DNA from: an uncultured Bartonella sp.
GTDB lineage: Bacteria; Pseudomonadota; Alphaproteobacteria; Rhizobiales; Rhizobiaceae
DNA length: 64,000 nt
Reading direction: 5' to 3'
Assembly: GCA_946478235.1 (NCBI GenBank)
Contig: CAMLBF010000003.1
Location: 124,001-188,000, forward strand
Shown here: one piece after another, positions 39,486 through 49,793 of the stretch
Layout: every line of letters begins with the position of its first letter
Position numbering within the stretch: the first letter of the stretch is position 1
Made by a program: the position numbers and the translations under genes
Notes under the pieces: model-generated
Told to the model about the DNA's origin: nothing
The model's database searches: none
What the model saw: only the letters and a program-made list of their open reading frames with translations

Positions 39486-40607
39486 TCAACGCACGACCAT
39501 ATCATTTCTATGAACCATTGCAGAGCGTGGCTCACACCCCAAAACTGTCTCTATTTCAGAATTTTTTAGCCCTGCTATCAGGCCAGCTTCATGGCTGTCA
39601 TATCCTGCCAAACCGCGTGCTATTTCAATTCCATTTTTATCAACAATAGCCACAGTGTCACCATGATTAAACACGCCGGCAACAGCTTTAACCCCTGCGG
39701 CAAGCAGTGACTTACCCGCCTTCAACGCCTCAACAGCACCATCATCAATGGTTAATGTGCCAGATGGTTCAAGATTACCGGAAATCCAAGTCTTCCAAGC
39801 ATTGACTGGCTTTTCACTTGCGGCAAAGAAGGTTGCCCGTTCGCCTTTATCAATGGCACTTAAAGGAGATAACCGTTTTCCCGATGTAATAATCATTGCA
39901 GTGCCAGCCGACGTTGCAATTTTACCAGCATCGAGTTTGGTTTTCATGCCACCGCGTGAAAGTTCTGATGCGGCAGCACCTGCCATTTTCTCGATATTTG
40001 CGTTGATTGACCGAATATAAGGCAAGAATTGTGAATGTGGGTCAAGATGCGGCGGTGCGGAATATAACCCATCTATATCTGAAAGCAGAATTAATAAATC
40101 CGCTCCCATCATTGTTGCGACACGTGCCCCCAGACGATCATTATCACCATAACGAATTTCGCTTGTGGCAACTGTATCATTTTCATTAATGATAGGCACT
40201 GCCCCCATACGCAACAATGTATTGATTGTCGCACGGGCATTAAGATAATGCCTGCGTTCTTCCGTATCGACCAATGTCAGAAGAATTTGCCCTGTCTTTA
40301 TGCCGTGCTTGGCCAATGAATCGCCATAGGCTTTTGCAAGCTCGATCTGCCCAATAGCAGCGCATGCCTGACTTTGTTCAAGCTTTAATGTGCCACTTGG
40401 CAGTTGTAACAATGTTCGCCCCAGCGCAATAGCGCCAGAAGAAACCAATAGAACATCGACACCCTTTTGTCGTAAAGTCGCAACATCATCAATCAGGCTA
40501 TTAAGCCAATCCTGTTTTAAACCTGTTTGACGGTCAACAAGAAGCGCTGAGCCAATTTTAACAACAATCCGTTTATATCGATCAAGCTTTTTAAAATCCT
40601 GTAGCAT
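39486..40607 (-). CDS. proB: Glutamate 5-kinase
   Basis: 373 residues, first enzyme of proline synthesis. The amino-acid-kinase domain has [25 protein letters not shown], and [25 protein letters not shown]; the C-terminal 75 residues are a PUA domain ([27 protein letters not shown]). The two-domain length is the usual bacterial form. It is 6 bases downstream of obgE on the same strand, so it belongs to the obgE-proBA run. Confidence 0.96.
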   Translation of the reverse strand: MLQDFKKLDRYKRIVVKIGSALLVDRQTGLKQDWLNSLIDDVATLRQKGVDVLLVSSGAIALGRTLLQLPSGTLKLEQSQACAAIGQIELAKAYGDSLAKHGIKTGQILLTLVDTEERRHYLNARATINTLLRMGAVPIINENDTVATSEIRYGDNDRLGARVATMMGADLLILLSDIDGLYSAPPHLDPHSQFLPYIRSINANIEKMAGAAASELSRGGMKTKLDAGKIATSAGTAMIITSGKRLSPLSAIDKGERATFFAASEKPVNAWKTWISGNLEPSGTLTIDDGAVEALKAGKSLLAAGVKAVAGVFNHGDTVAIVDKNGIEIARGLAGYDSHEAGLIAGLKNSEIETVLGCEPRSAMVHRNDMVVR

Positions 40608-40613
40608 TTCAGC

Positions 40614-42048
<1,435 letters not shown>

Positions 42049-42777
42049 TCAAGCTTTGTCGTGGTTATTTCCCTTAAAATCGCATGCCAGCAAATAAAGC
42101 TCAACAGATTCTGCACGGCTTGCCGGTGGTTTGACGTGATGAACCGTTTTAAAGTTCTGTTTCAAAGTCGTCAGCAATTGATTTTCTGTACCGCCCTGAA
42201 AGGTTTTCGCCAAAAAGTGGCCTCCCGTTCTTAAAACAGAAATGGCGAAATCTGCGGCCACTTCACACAAATGAATAGTCCGAATATGGTCGGTTTGACG
42301 ATGACCAATTGTTGGTGCAGCCATGTCTGATATGACAAGATCCGGTTTGGCCCCCAAGGCTTCCATCAATTTTTCTGGTGCGTCATCGTCCAGAAAATCC
42401 ATTTCCAACATTGTGACGCCGGGTAAAGGGTCAACATGAAGATAATCTATACCAACCACTGACGGATGCTCATCTGTAGAGCCGACGATGCGTGCGGCGA
42501 CTTGTGACCACCCACCTGGTGCCGCGCCAAGATCAATAACTTTTTGACCTTTTTTCAGTAGTTTGTAACGATCATTGATTTCAATCAGTTTGTAGGCTGC
42601 GCGAGAACGATAACCATCTATTTTTGACTGATGCACATAAGGATCATTCAAATGTCGTTCCAACCAACGGCGCGATGATGCTTTAATTGTACCCGCTTTT
42701 TTCTTTACGCGGGTATGCAATTCATGTGTGCCAGCTCCGCCGCGTCCACCTGTACGTGGTCCTATCTTTTTTATCAT
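42049..42777 (-). CDS. rlmE: 23S rRNA 2'-O-ribose methyltransferase (U2552)
   Basis: 242 residues of the RrmJ/FtsJ family. The SAM-binding block is [20 protein letters not shown]; other family positions are [17 protein letters not shown] with a catalytic Lys, [19 protein letters not shown], and [12 protein letters not shown] with the second catalytic Lys. A 30-residue basic N-terminal tail is typical of alphaproteobacterial forms. It overlaps ppx by 4 bases, so the two are co-translated. Confidence 0.94.
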   Translation of the reverse strand: MIKKIGPRTGGRGGAGTHELHTRVKKKAGTIKASSRRWLERHLNDPYVHQSKIDGYRSRAAYKLIEINDRYKLLKKGQKVIDLGAAPGGWSQVAARIVGSTDEHPSVVGIDYLHVDPLPGVTMLEMDFLDDDAPEKLMEALGAKPDLVISDMAAPTIGHRQTDHIRTIHLCEVAADFAISVLRTGGHFLAKTFQGGTENQLLTTLKQNFKTVHHVKPPASRAESVELYLLACDFKGNNHDKA

Positions 42778-44195
42778 AGATGATCACTTCCAACCTGTTT
42801 AGCCTGACGCCGTAAATGACTGCCAAATCGCCTTGTTCTTCTCCATACGCCGTCACGAGACATGAGTTCTGTCAAAATTCCTTCACGCAATCCCCTATCG
42901 GCAACCCTAATGCGATCACTTGGCCAAACTTCGCGTATCACCTCAAGAATTGCACAACCGGCCAAAACCAGATCAGCGCGATCTTGCCCGATACATGGAT
43001 TGGCAACACGTTGTGCCAAATCCCATGACAAAAGCCGATTGGTCATTTGCGTAACGTCTTCACTATTCATCCATATACCATCGATTTGTCGACGGTCATA
43101 TTTTACCAATTCAAGGTGAATTCCTGCAAGCGTGGTAACGGTACCGGAGGTGCCCAATAAATGAAAATGCGGACTTTTAACAAGGTCGTCCAATTTGTGG
43201 CGTTCCTTGAAACCTTGCAACAATGTCCGAACATAATTTTTCATTTGAACAAAATCATCAGCGGTAACATTTTCACCACCAAAGCGCTCTGCCAGTGTTA
43301 TGACACCAACAGGCAAAGATGTCCAAGCTATGATATGTTCAGCCAAACGGGGTGAGCGTTTTTTTGATCTGTCAATTAGGACAATTTCAGAGGAACCACC
43401 GCCAATATCAAAAAGCACTATAGCATCGGTATCTCGCTCAACCAATGTTCCGCAACCAGAGACCGCTAGACGCGCTTCTGTTTCCCGATCTATGATTTCC
43501 AGATTAAGACCTGTTTCCTCATAAACACGGGCGATAAATTTTTTACCATTGGCAGCGGATCGGCAAGCTTCTGTGGCGATCAAGCGATGCCGTTTTATTT
43601 GCCGTTGATCCAGTTTTAGACGGCAAACCTTAAGCGCTTCAATTGCCCGATCCATAGCTTTTTCATTGAGCGCGCCAGTACGTCCGAGCCCCTCGCCCAA
43701 ACGAACAATTCTGGAAAACGCATCAATAACACGAAAATGCCCCGGCTTTGTTGGCGAAGCAATAAGAAGACGACAATTATTGGTTCCTAAATCAAGGGCC
43801 GCATAAAGCGGTGATTTGCGCTGCTGTCCTTGATAGCGTGATTTTCCTGCAGCATTACGCGCTTTATCATCATTTTTCGCATTTTGTGGAACAACATTTT
43901 CCAAATTTGTTTTCAAAAATCGGGAATTATCAAGAGATTTCGTATTGTTTTTTGGCTTTGATAAAGCAGCACCATCCAAACCAATCTGTTGGTTGTCTTT
44001 ATGGACTCGAGCTTTTGCCTTATCCCGCCGTCTCTTACGCCTTTTTTTTTCCGAGGGTATAGCAACAGGCTCTGCATCTGATAGCGTAATAGCATCAGAT
44101 GCGCCCTCATAAACGTGACGATGCTGCCCACTTGCACCGTCCCCGCCTGCGTCCCCCCGCACCACCCCACTTGGGTTGTGAATTAACGGAGTCAT
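42774..44195 (-). CDS. ppx: Exopolyphosphatase / guanosine pentaphosphatase (Ppx/GppA) with basic N-terminal extension
   Basis: 473 residues. The ASKHA phosphatase core begins only at about residue 130: [16 protein letters not shown] (phosphate 1), then [14 protein letters not shown] (phosphate 2) and [18 protein letters not shown]. It removes terminal phosphate from polyphosphate or pppGpp; which one is not resolved. The first 125 residues look disordered and contain a strongly basic patch ([17 protein letters not shown]), which may bind polyphosphate or nucleic acid; this is inference. It leads the two-gene ppx-rlmE unit; a hairpin precedes its ribosome-binding site. Confidence 0.9.
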   Translation of the reverse strand: MTPLIHNPSGVVRGDAGGDGASGQHRHVYEGASDAITLSDAEPVAIPSEKKRRKRRRDKAKARVHKDNQQIGLDGAALSKPKNNTKSLDNSRFLKTNLENVVPQNAKNDDKARNAAGKSRYQGQQRKSPLYAALDLGTNNCRLLIASPTKPGHFRVIDAFSRIVRLGEGLGRTGALNEKAMDRAIEALKVCRLKLDQRQIKRHRLIATEACRSAANGKKFIARVYEETGLNLEIIDRETEARLAVSGCGTLVERDTDAIVLFDIGGGSSEIVLIDRSKKRSPRLAEHIIAWTSLPVGVITLAERFGGENVTADDFVQMKNYVRTLLQGFKERHKLDDLVKSPHFHLLGTSGTVTTLAGIHLELVKYDRRQIDGIWMNSEDVTQMTNRLLSWDLAQRVANPCIGQDRADLVLAGCAILEVIREVWPSDRIRVADRGLREGILTELMSRDGVWRRTRRFGSHLRRQAKQVGSDHL

Positions 44196-44211
44196 TTTTT
44201 TCTTTCCTCAA

Positions 44212-44248
44212 AAGTACCAACCGAGTTTCAATCTCAAAGTTGGTACTT
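44212..44248 (-). promoter_or_regulatory. Hairpin in the ppx leader
   Basis: AAGTACCAAC and GTTGGTACTT are perfectly complementary (10 base pairs), with an inner GAG/CTC pairing in the loop. On the - strand the stem ends 16 bases before the ppx ATG, just ahead of the GAGGAAAG ribosome-binding site. Confidence 0.65.
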
Positions 44249-44428
44249 CGCTGTCTGTCGTTGAATCTAATGTAACAGCCTTACTGCAATTTACCAATAG
44301 GCAGACTGAACCTTCTTCACATTTCTTACAGAAAGCACACATTACGAGCTTTGCGACAAACAGCGTTCGATAAAATTCATTGTGACGTGCAAATGATGCA
44401 ACTTTTTATAGGCATAATTTTATAAAGT

Positions 44429-44457
44429 TTGGACTTGTATCTTAAGATGAATATGCT
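44429..44457 (+). promoter_or_regulatory. Sigma-70-like promoter of tRNA-Gln
   Basis: TTGGAC and TATGCT are separated by 17 bases, and the -10 ends 35 bases before the tRNA. Confidence 0.5.
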
Positions 44458-44492
44458 AAAAGCCTTGCTGCTCTCATGTAGAAACAACATGA

Positions 44493-44566
44493 TGGGGAAT
44501 AGTTTAACGGTAGAACTGCGGACTCTGACTCCGTCAGTCCTGGTTCGAATCCAGGTTCCCCAGCCA
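44493..44566 (+). tRNA. tRNA-Gln, anticodon CTG
   Basis: A full cloverleaf is visible. The acceptor TGGGGAA pairs with TTCCCCA; the D arm contains AACGGT; the anticodon stem GCGGA/TCCGT encloses CTCTGAC, giving anticodon CTG (reads CAG); the T arm is CCTGG-TTCGAAT-CCAGG; discriminator G73 is followed by an encoded CCA. A U1-A72 pair is typical of tRNA-Gln. It marks the left edge of an accessory stretch. Confidence 0.96.
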
Positions 44567-44812
44567 AAACATCCAGTTAAAATCTCAAATATGTAATTTA
44601 AAGTCTTAAAAGCATTGCATTGTTTTTTAGCTAACTATTACAACACATTAAAACAGTATACTTTAATATTAACTAGATATTTTCGACATCATACGCTCTA
44701 CAAAAAATTTAAATTTAATTTCAATTAAATTTAAAATTATAAAATATACTATTCTTTTCCTCTATAATGCCATTATCATTCTTTAATATATTTATATATT
44801 ATTATAAACATT
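44567..44812. other. Very AT-rich gap after tRNA-Gln
   Basis: About 245 bases made almost entirely of A and T, with an inverted repeat AAATTTAATT/AATTAAATTT near 44708-44730. No gene and no copy of the tRNA 3' end seen. Confidence 0.4.
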
Positions 44813-45280
44813 CTAGTTAAATTTCATATCTCTTAGCTCAGTGAATTTTGTCATACCGTTCATTGATTTTAAACGTAAGCGTTCGTCACTCTCGTCAGGA
44901 CAAGTATTTGATTGATAAAAGCGAGAAAAAAAGTCTTTCTTTAACTGATCTGCATATTCTTTAGAAATATCTGAATTTTCTGGCTGGTAAAACTTCATCG
45001 AAACCGTACCATCCAATTCTCTTTTCATTTCATATAAAATTGAAAAATCCGGCACATTTTCTTGGTAAACCAAGGTCGAAGAATAAAGATAAACATCTTG
45101 CCCCAATTGGCAAAAATCTGGTGTTCCTACTGCGGTGTCACCCAGCTTCAAATCTTTTAATTTTATCGCTGTATCCAAATCATCTTCTTTTATTTTCAAC
45201 GGTTCATCGATAACAAATTGTGCATATGTTGAAGATATTGAAAACAATAATGCTAATATTAAAATAATAAATCTATTCAT
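44813..45280 (-). CDS. Secreted two-Cys paralogue family, copy 1
   Basis: 155 residues of unknown function. A signal peptide (1-20, ending STYA, mature start QF) is followed by the pattern shared with the two genes to the right: a short acidic N-terminal helix, LKDLKLGDTAVGTPDFC57QLGQDVYLYSS, a central beta-rich region, then a second Cys (SNTCPDE) and the C-terminal RLRLKSMNGMTKFTELRDMKF. The two Cys probably form a periplasmic disulfide. The ATG at 45280 starts the signal peptide and has GGA 9 bases upstream. I do not recognise the family. Confidence 0.75.
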   Translation of the reverse strand: MNRFIILILALLFSISSTYAQFVIDEPLKIKEDDLDTAIKLKDLKLGDTAVGTPDFCQLGQDVYLYSSTLVYQENVPDFSILYEMKRELDGTVSMKFYQPENSDISKEYADQLKKDFFSRFYQSNTCPDESDERLRLKSMNGMTKFTELRDMKFN

Positions 45281-45487
45281 GTTTATTTTCCAAGCAGCCT
45301 TATAGGAAAGCAACTTATGAGTCTGCTAATTTTTACATTGATTATATACGTAATATGCAGCCAAACACTTCGTACCAATTTTTGTGTGCGGATATCATAT
45401 GACCTTACTTTATCAATGCATCGGGTGAATAATTTTACCAATATATTTTTGTTTCTTCCCATTCCCTATAAACTTTTGATAAAATGA

Positions 45488-45973
45488 TTATTTCAATTTC
45501 GTCTTATAAACTTTACTTAATTTTTTAACGCCATTGATGGATTCCACAGCCAAATTACCGTGTTCAGCACATCCAAAACTAAAAAGGGAATAATCCTGAT
45601 AAAAATCTTTAATCGATGGTCCTTCTGCGCGTGAGGAGAATGAAGTACTGTCACTATGATATTTGGATTTATAAAGTGTGATGGAAACTTTATTATAGGA
45701 TAATCTTTTGACCTTAAAACGAATGTTCAAGGTCGTCACTTCTTTAGGTAACAACCATGAGTCAGGCGTAATATAGACGCGATTTCCTTTAACGCAATAA
45801 AACGGACGAACCCAAGCTGATTTTCCAACCCGTAAATCAGAAATGTGAAATTGGCGCGCCGCTTGTTTGAGTTGATAATCTGTCATATCATTAATGAATT
45901 GAGCCGATGCGGATACAACTGAAACCAAGCTATAAAATAATATAACAACGACAAAGCGAAGAATATTTTTCAT
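45488..45973 (-). CDS. Secreted two-Cys paralogue family, copy 2
   Basis: 161 residues of unknown function. Signal peptide with a cut near SASA, mature start QFINDMTDYQLKQAAR. The shared pattern is ISDLRVGKSAWVRPFYCVKGNRVYITPDS, then a lysine-rich beta region (RFKVKRLSYNKVSITLYKSK), the second Cys in FSFGCAEHG, and the C-terminal VESINGVKKLSKVYKTKLK. This copy is markedly more basic than its neighbours, so the surface charge of the family is not conserved. 208 bases separate it from copy 1, so they may be transcribed separately. Confidence 0.75.
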   Translation of the reverse strand: MKNILRFVVVILFYSLVSVVSASAQFINDMTDYQLKQAARQFHISDLRVGKSAWVRPFYCVKGNRVYITPDSWLLPKEVTTLNIRFKVKRLSYNKVSITLYKSKYHSDSTSFSSRAEGPSIKDFYQDYSLFSFGCAEHGNLAVESINGVKKLSKVYKTKLK

Positions 45974-46031
45974 CTCTATCTACTGGTATTTGATCGGATA
46001 TTATGAAACGATATGTTATTATATTTTTGCA

Positions 46032-46553
46032 TTAGAATTTCGTGTTCTTTAGTTCACTTAATTTCGTAACACCATTCACTGATTTTACTCTATAGCTATC
46101 TTCCGGATCCATTATTTTGGGACATAAGTCCGTTTCATTCAAATAAGCAGAATTAAATTTTTCATAAACCGAAATTGTCGCAATATTATGTGGTTTGGGT
46201 GATCGTAACATTATAACCGCTGTATGATCTGGTTGTATTTCAACACGCGTCCAAACTTCATCTCCAATACTGGTGGTACGCCCTGCAAATTTTGGTAATT
46301 TGTTATCGTCATAATCTTCACCGGAATATTCTGCATCCATGAGGAGAGTGCTATTTCCTAGAATATACAGATCTTTTCCCATAAAACAAAAATTAGGGTC
46401 AACCCAAGCTTGCTCGCCGATTGGTAGATCACTTAAAATATAGTCCCCTGCCAATCGTCTTAACTCATCTGGCTTCAAATCATCAACGAGCTGTGCCGAT
46501 GATGGCAGAACTGTTACAAAAAATATAAAAAAACCTAATAAAATTTTTTTCAT
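46032..46553 (-). CDS. Secreted two-Cys paralogue family, copy 3
   Basis: 173 residues of unknown function. Signal peptide cut near LPSSA, mature start QLVDDLKPDELRRLAG. The shared pattern is YILSDLPIGEQAWVDPNFCFMGKDLYILGNS, a longer acidic insertion (DAEYSGEDYDDNK), the second Cys in ETDLCPKIMD, and the C-terminal YRVKSVNGVTKLSELKNTKF. ATG 46553 has AGGGGTGAG upstream. It is 58 bases upstream of copy 2 on the same strand and probably co-transcribed with it. Confidence 0.75.
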   Translation of the reverse strand: MKKILLGFFIFFVTVLPSSAQLVDDLKPDELRRLAGDYILSDLPIGEQAWVDPNFCFMGKDLYILGNSTLLMDAEYSGEDYDDNKLPKFAGRTTSIGDEVWTRVEIQPDHTAVIMLRSPKPHNIATISVYEKFNSAYLNETDLCPKIMDPEDSYRVKSVNGVTKLSELKNTKF

Positions 46554-46925
46554 AAATTTACTCACCCCTAAACTTGCCGATTTCATACTCCTAACATTAT
46601 AAATTACTAAGACATAATCTCATCCTTAGAAAACTAAAAACTTTCATCTGACAAAACTTGAATATCATGCATGCCATCTGGTGCATTTCTGACGTTCCTT
46701 ATGTGGTTCGCTATATTCAAAAAGTCCTTTAAATAAGCTATCCATTTAAATCGCAGCAAAAGTTGAAGCGCTTCAAAAAGATGAAAATAGTTTTGTTTGA
46801 AGCATGATCTATTCCATCGAGAAATTTTTTAATTTTTTTCAACCGTTCTCAATCTTGAAATTTATAACACCAACTAAATCTTATTGATGTGATGAGCACA
46901 AACAATCAGGTGCATGGAGTTTGAA
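46554..46925. other. AT-rich gap upstream of the paralogue cluster
   Basis: About 370 bases. No gene supported; promoters for the leftward cluster and the rightward small gene are expected here. Confidence 0.4.
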
Positions 46926-47174
46926 ATGGCAGATGACAAAAAACACAAACATATCAAAGTTATTGATGTTGAAGCCATCGACGAAAAAGATGACGCTAAT
47001 GGCGGTCCTGTAGATACTGTTGATATACTTGATAGTGTAAGTGATGCTGGAACACCGCGCAGACAACGCAACAAACGACTTGAAGATATTGAAAATCCAC
47101 TAAGCAATGAAGACAGTGATGTTGTGGAAGAAAACCTCTTCCCAAGCGAACCAGACAATGACGAACAAGCTTAG
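46926..47174 (+). CDS. Small acidic hypothetical protein
   Basis: 82 residues starting MADDKKHKHIKVIDVEAID and ending EENLFPSEPDNDEQA. It is highly acidic with a basic centre (TPRRQRNKR), has no signal peptide or membrane segment, and looks disordered. GGAG lies 7 bases before the ATG at 46926. The product is unknown. The reading frame could be a chance one, but the ribosome-binding site and the amino acid bias argue that it is coding. Confidence 0.5.
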   Translation: MADDKKHKHIKVIDVEAIDEKDDANGGPVDTVDILDSVSDAGTPRRQRNKRLEDIENPLSNEDSDVVEENLFPSEPDNDEQA

Positions 47175-47400
47175 ATTGCTTTAATTTACCTGTTTTAAAC
47201 AAAAGACATTGATAGAGAATATGCTGTAGGCGCTTGACCGTATCAACATTGGTTCATATTAACGCATGACCTCATATTAACGTGTAATATTGGGTGATGC
47301 CTTAAAAAGCATTGTATCAATTGTCTTACAATACAATCGTAGCAGCGTTTCAACCTTCTCGATAAATGTTTCATCTCACAATATTTTATGAACAAGCCCG

Positions 47401-47838
47401 TTATTTGTGAGAAAGACACCGCGCACGTAAATCTGATGAGTGAATAGCATAACAGCTACCTTTGCCCTGTTTTGCTAAGCAATAAGCCTGTTCATCGGAA
47501 TTCGATATATCATAACAACTGCCATTATTTTGTGATGCATTGCAACGCGCCCGCAAATCTGATGAGCGAATAGCATAACAGCTACCTTTGCCCTGTTTTG
47601 CTAAGCAATATGCCCGTTCATCGGAATTCGATATATTATAACAACTGCCATTATTTTTTAATGCATTGCAACGCGCCCGCAAATCTGATGAGCGAATAGC
47701 ATAACAGCTGCCTTTGCCCTGCTTTGCCAAGCAATAAGCCCGTTCATCAGAATTCGATACATTATAACAACTACCGGATGAAGATGCATAGTTTGACAAG
47801 GCTAAAACAAAGAAAACTGCCCATAAAAATATTTTCAT
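47401..47838 (-). CDS. Secreted cysteine-rich tandem-repeat protein
   Basis: 145 residues: a signal peptide (MKIFLWAVFFVLALSNYAS) and then three near-identical 43-residue repeats. Each repeat is two half-units of the form GSCYxIxxSDxRAxC, so the mature protein has six half-units and 12 Cys in regular spacing, expected to be disulfide-bonded after export. No enzyme motif is present. Cys-rich repeats with a CYxI..SDxRAxCLA pattern occur in other proteobacterial secreted proteins as far as I recall, but the function is not known. The ATG at 47838 starts the signal peptide; its ribosome-binding site is weak. Confidence 0.75.
   Translation of the reverse strand: MKIFLWAVFFVLALSNYASSSGSCYNVSNSDERAYCLAKQGKGSCYAIRSSDLRARCNALKNNGSCYNISNSDERAYCLAKQGKGSCYAIRSSDLRARCNASQNNGSCYDISNSDEQAYCLAKQGKGSCYAIHSSDLRARCLSHK
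47404..47775 (-). repeat. Three tandem 129-base coding repeats
   Basis: The coding DNA of the Cys-rich protein repeats with a 129-base period. Units differ by only a few bases, for example GATATATC versus GATATATT and CTGTTTTGC versus CTGCTTTGC, so the duplication is recent or kept uniform by recombination. Confidence 0.85.
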
Positions 47839-48153
47839 GATTTTATCGTATATTGCTTCATTCAACGGATCGTAGCTGTATTGCTTCACGTTTATACTAT
47901 CAAAATATATTTTAGAAAATTCTTATTTCAAAATTATATCAAATGAATGGTCACAGCCCATCTGAGTGTTATTTGTTGTTTACTTAACGGACTATTCTTC
48001 CATTTTACAGTAAACCCTAAGTGCAACTTTGTTTCCATTTCTTGATTTCAAGCTATTGCAGCGTTATAATAATATATGGGCTTATGAAGAGCTTATCATC
48101 ATAACAAGAACAATCATGATGATTAGACTTGTTGTCTGTTTCGGAGAACAACT
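47839..48153. other. Gap upstream of the Cys-rich gene
   Basis: About 315 AT-rich bases between divergent genes; nothing recognisable apart from presumed promoters. Confidence 0.35.
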
Positions 48154-48801
48154 ATGCAACCGGTTGATGCATCATCTGGTGCGGGTTCGATAACAGCGGC
48201 ACGTGCAACTGTGCCACAAAATAAAGCTTCTTCAAACAACACTGTTGTTGAACAAATTCCTATTGTAGAACCAATACCGCACTATCCGCTTTCGGCAAAT
48301 GTGTCAGAGATTATGTCACATATAACTGAGCTTATTAAAGAACAACAGGCTGCAATCCAAGAAGCGGCAACAGAGAAAAATATCGAGCAAAACCGTACTG
48401 AGACGCAAGAGCTGTTTGCAGTAGGCAACACAGATGTAACTGAAAGTAGTTCTCTATCGTCAAAACAAATTAACTTGGTTGAGCAAGCTACTACTGATGA
48501 GCCCAGAACTTCAGATGAAAATGCCAATAAACAGATTGGCCTTAATGATAAGCACCAAAGCTTGGACAATAAAGACGGCTTGTCACAGATCAATGAGGAT
48601 TTGGAAGATCATTATCCATTGAACACTATTTTCAAGGATTCCGAATTAACAGAGCATGAAAAAAGTTCTGCGTCACACACGGAGCCTCAACGGTTTTCTG
48701 AAAATCAAACCGTTCAATCGGTTGAGGAACAGAAGCAAGCTGTTATTGAGCCAACTGTTTCTCCGCCAGATAAACTAGTGGCTGTGACTAAGAAAATATA
48801 A
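48154..48801 (+). CDS. Hypothetical Gln/Glu/Ser-rich protein next to fliQ
   Basis: 215 residues, acidic, rich in Gln, Glu, Ser and Asn, with no signal peptide, membrane segment or known domain. A possible helix at about residues 48-75 (VSEIMSHITELIKEQQAAIQEAATEK) is the only ordered-looking part. GGAG is 8 bases before the ATG. It converges on fliQ. In related genomes flhA and fliR follow fliQ; here this gene takes that place on the other strand. A flagellar role is possible but not shown. Confidence 0.6.
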   Translation: MQPVDASSGAGSITAARATVPQNKASSNNTVVEQIPIVEPIPHYPLSANVSEIMSHITELIKEQQAAIQEAATEKNIEQNRTETQELFAVGNTDVTESSSLSSKQINLVEQATTDEPRTSDENANKQIGLNDKHQSLDNKDGLSQINEDLEDHYPLNTIFKDSELTEHEKSSASHTEPQRFSENQTVQSVEEQKQAVIEPTVSPPDKLVAVTKKI

Positions 48802-48932
48802 AAACAACCAAACAATAACGGCCAATAAGGGCATCACAACGGGTTATGTTCAACCTTATCAACGATGAGGTATTTTAGAAATTAAAGGTATCAAAGTTTG
48901 CTTTTAAAACTTTTCCAGCAGCAAAATAGGTT

Positions 48933-49199
48933 TTAGAAACCAGATTCTATACGCCCATAAACAAGCTGGGTGAAAGAGTAAATTTGCCCCCCAACAAAAG
49001 GGGCGGTCAATGCAAGCACCACAAATATGATAACGATTTTAGGAATGAATGTTAAAGTCATTTCCTGAATTTGTGTCAAAGCTTGAAATAGAGCAATAAA
49101 AATGCCGATCGCCATAGCCGCTGCAACCGCTGGACCACTTGCAACAAGCACTGTCCAGATTGCAGATGTTACCATATCTATGGCGTCGGCCTCATTCAT
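48933..49199 (-). CDS. fliQ: Flagellar export apparatus protein FliQ
   Basis: 88 residues with two membrane helices, the normal size. Family motifs are VTSAIWTVLVASGPAVAAAMAIGIFIALFQALTQIQEMTLTFIPKI. FliQ forms the export gate of the flagellar type III secretion system with FliP and FliR. It is the last gene of the leftward flagellar operon, 12 bases after flgD. Confidence 0.94.
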   Translation of the reverse strand: MNEADAIDMVTSAIWTVLVASGPAVAAAMAIGIFIALFQALTQIQEMTLTFIPKIVIIFVVLALTAPFVGGQIYSFTQLVYGRIESGF

Positions 49200-49211
49200 T
49201 TGAATAAACCT

Positions 49212-49778
49212 TTAAGCCTCCGGTTTACTATTTGAAACCGTAATGCCCGGGCCGATAATTACGTCTTTTCCGTTATCAAGTTTTGCAGTAAGCCCGTCAC
49301 TGTAAATTGTTACAGATTGAACCGTTCCTTCTACAACATTGCCTTTTCCATCATCAAATTTGATGTATTTGCCGACATAACCTTCTGCCTGCGAAATTGG
49401 GCCATTTATCAAAATATCATCAAGTTTGGCATTTGTGTTTTCAAGCTTTGTATTGGTTTGCATCGCCTGTTCAACAGCTGAAAAACTAGCCAATTGAGAG
49501 ACAAATTCCGTTGAATCCATCGGCTTGGTCGGATCCTGATTTTTCATCTGGGCGACAAGCAATTTGATAAAAGTGTCATAATCAGCGTTGGGCACGCCGT
49601 TGGCGGCTTTGGTTGCAGCTCCAACACCGCTATTCCCTGCACTGCTGGTTGTGCTACTTGCCCTTGTATCTGATACATCGCTATTCGTATTGTCTTTCGC
49701 TAAATTGCTCTGCGCAGGCGTATTTGTAGCTGTTCTGGTAAGGTTCGATGTATTTGTTAATGCGTTGATGTTCATCAA
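49212..49778 (-). CDS. flgD: Flagellar hook-capping protein FlgD
   Basis: 188 residues. The N-terminal 60 residues are Thr/Ser/Asn-rich and unstructured; then the FlgD signature DYDTFIKLLVAQMKNQDPTKPMDSTEFVSQLASFSAVEQAMQTN. The C-terminal half is the short rhizobial form (GKYIKFDDGKGNVVEGTVQSVTIYSDGLTAKLDNG). It caps the growing hook for FlgE assembly. It lies 15 bases after flbT. Confidence 0.94.
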   Translation of the reverse strand: MMNINALTNTSNLTRTATNTPAQSNLAKDNTNSDVSDTRASSTTSSAGNSGVGAATKAANGVPNADYDTFIKLLVAQMKNQDPTKPMDSTEFVSQLASFSAVEQAMQTNTKLENTNAKLDDILINGPISQAEGYVGKYIKFDDGKGNVVEGTVQSVTIYSDGLTAKLDNGKDVIIGPGITVSNSKPEA

Positions 49779-49793
49779 CCTGTCTCCTTGAGA

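Noticed and set aside
47404..47775. CRISPR-like array
   Set aside because: The repeats have a 129-base period with no unique spacers and lie inside a coding frame with a signal peptide; they are protein repeats.
44493..48932. Genomic island with direct repeats of the tRNA-Gln 3' end
   Set aside because: No second copy of the tRNA end (GGTTCGAATCC) and no integrase gene could be found in the stretch, so only an accessory region is claimed.
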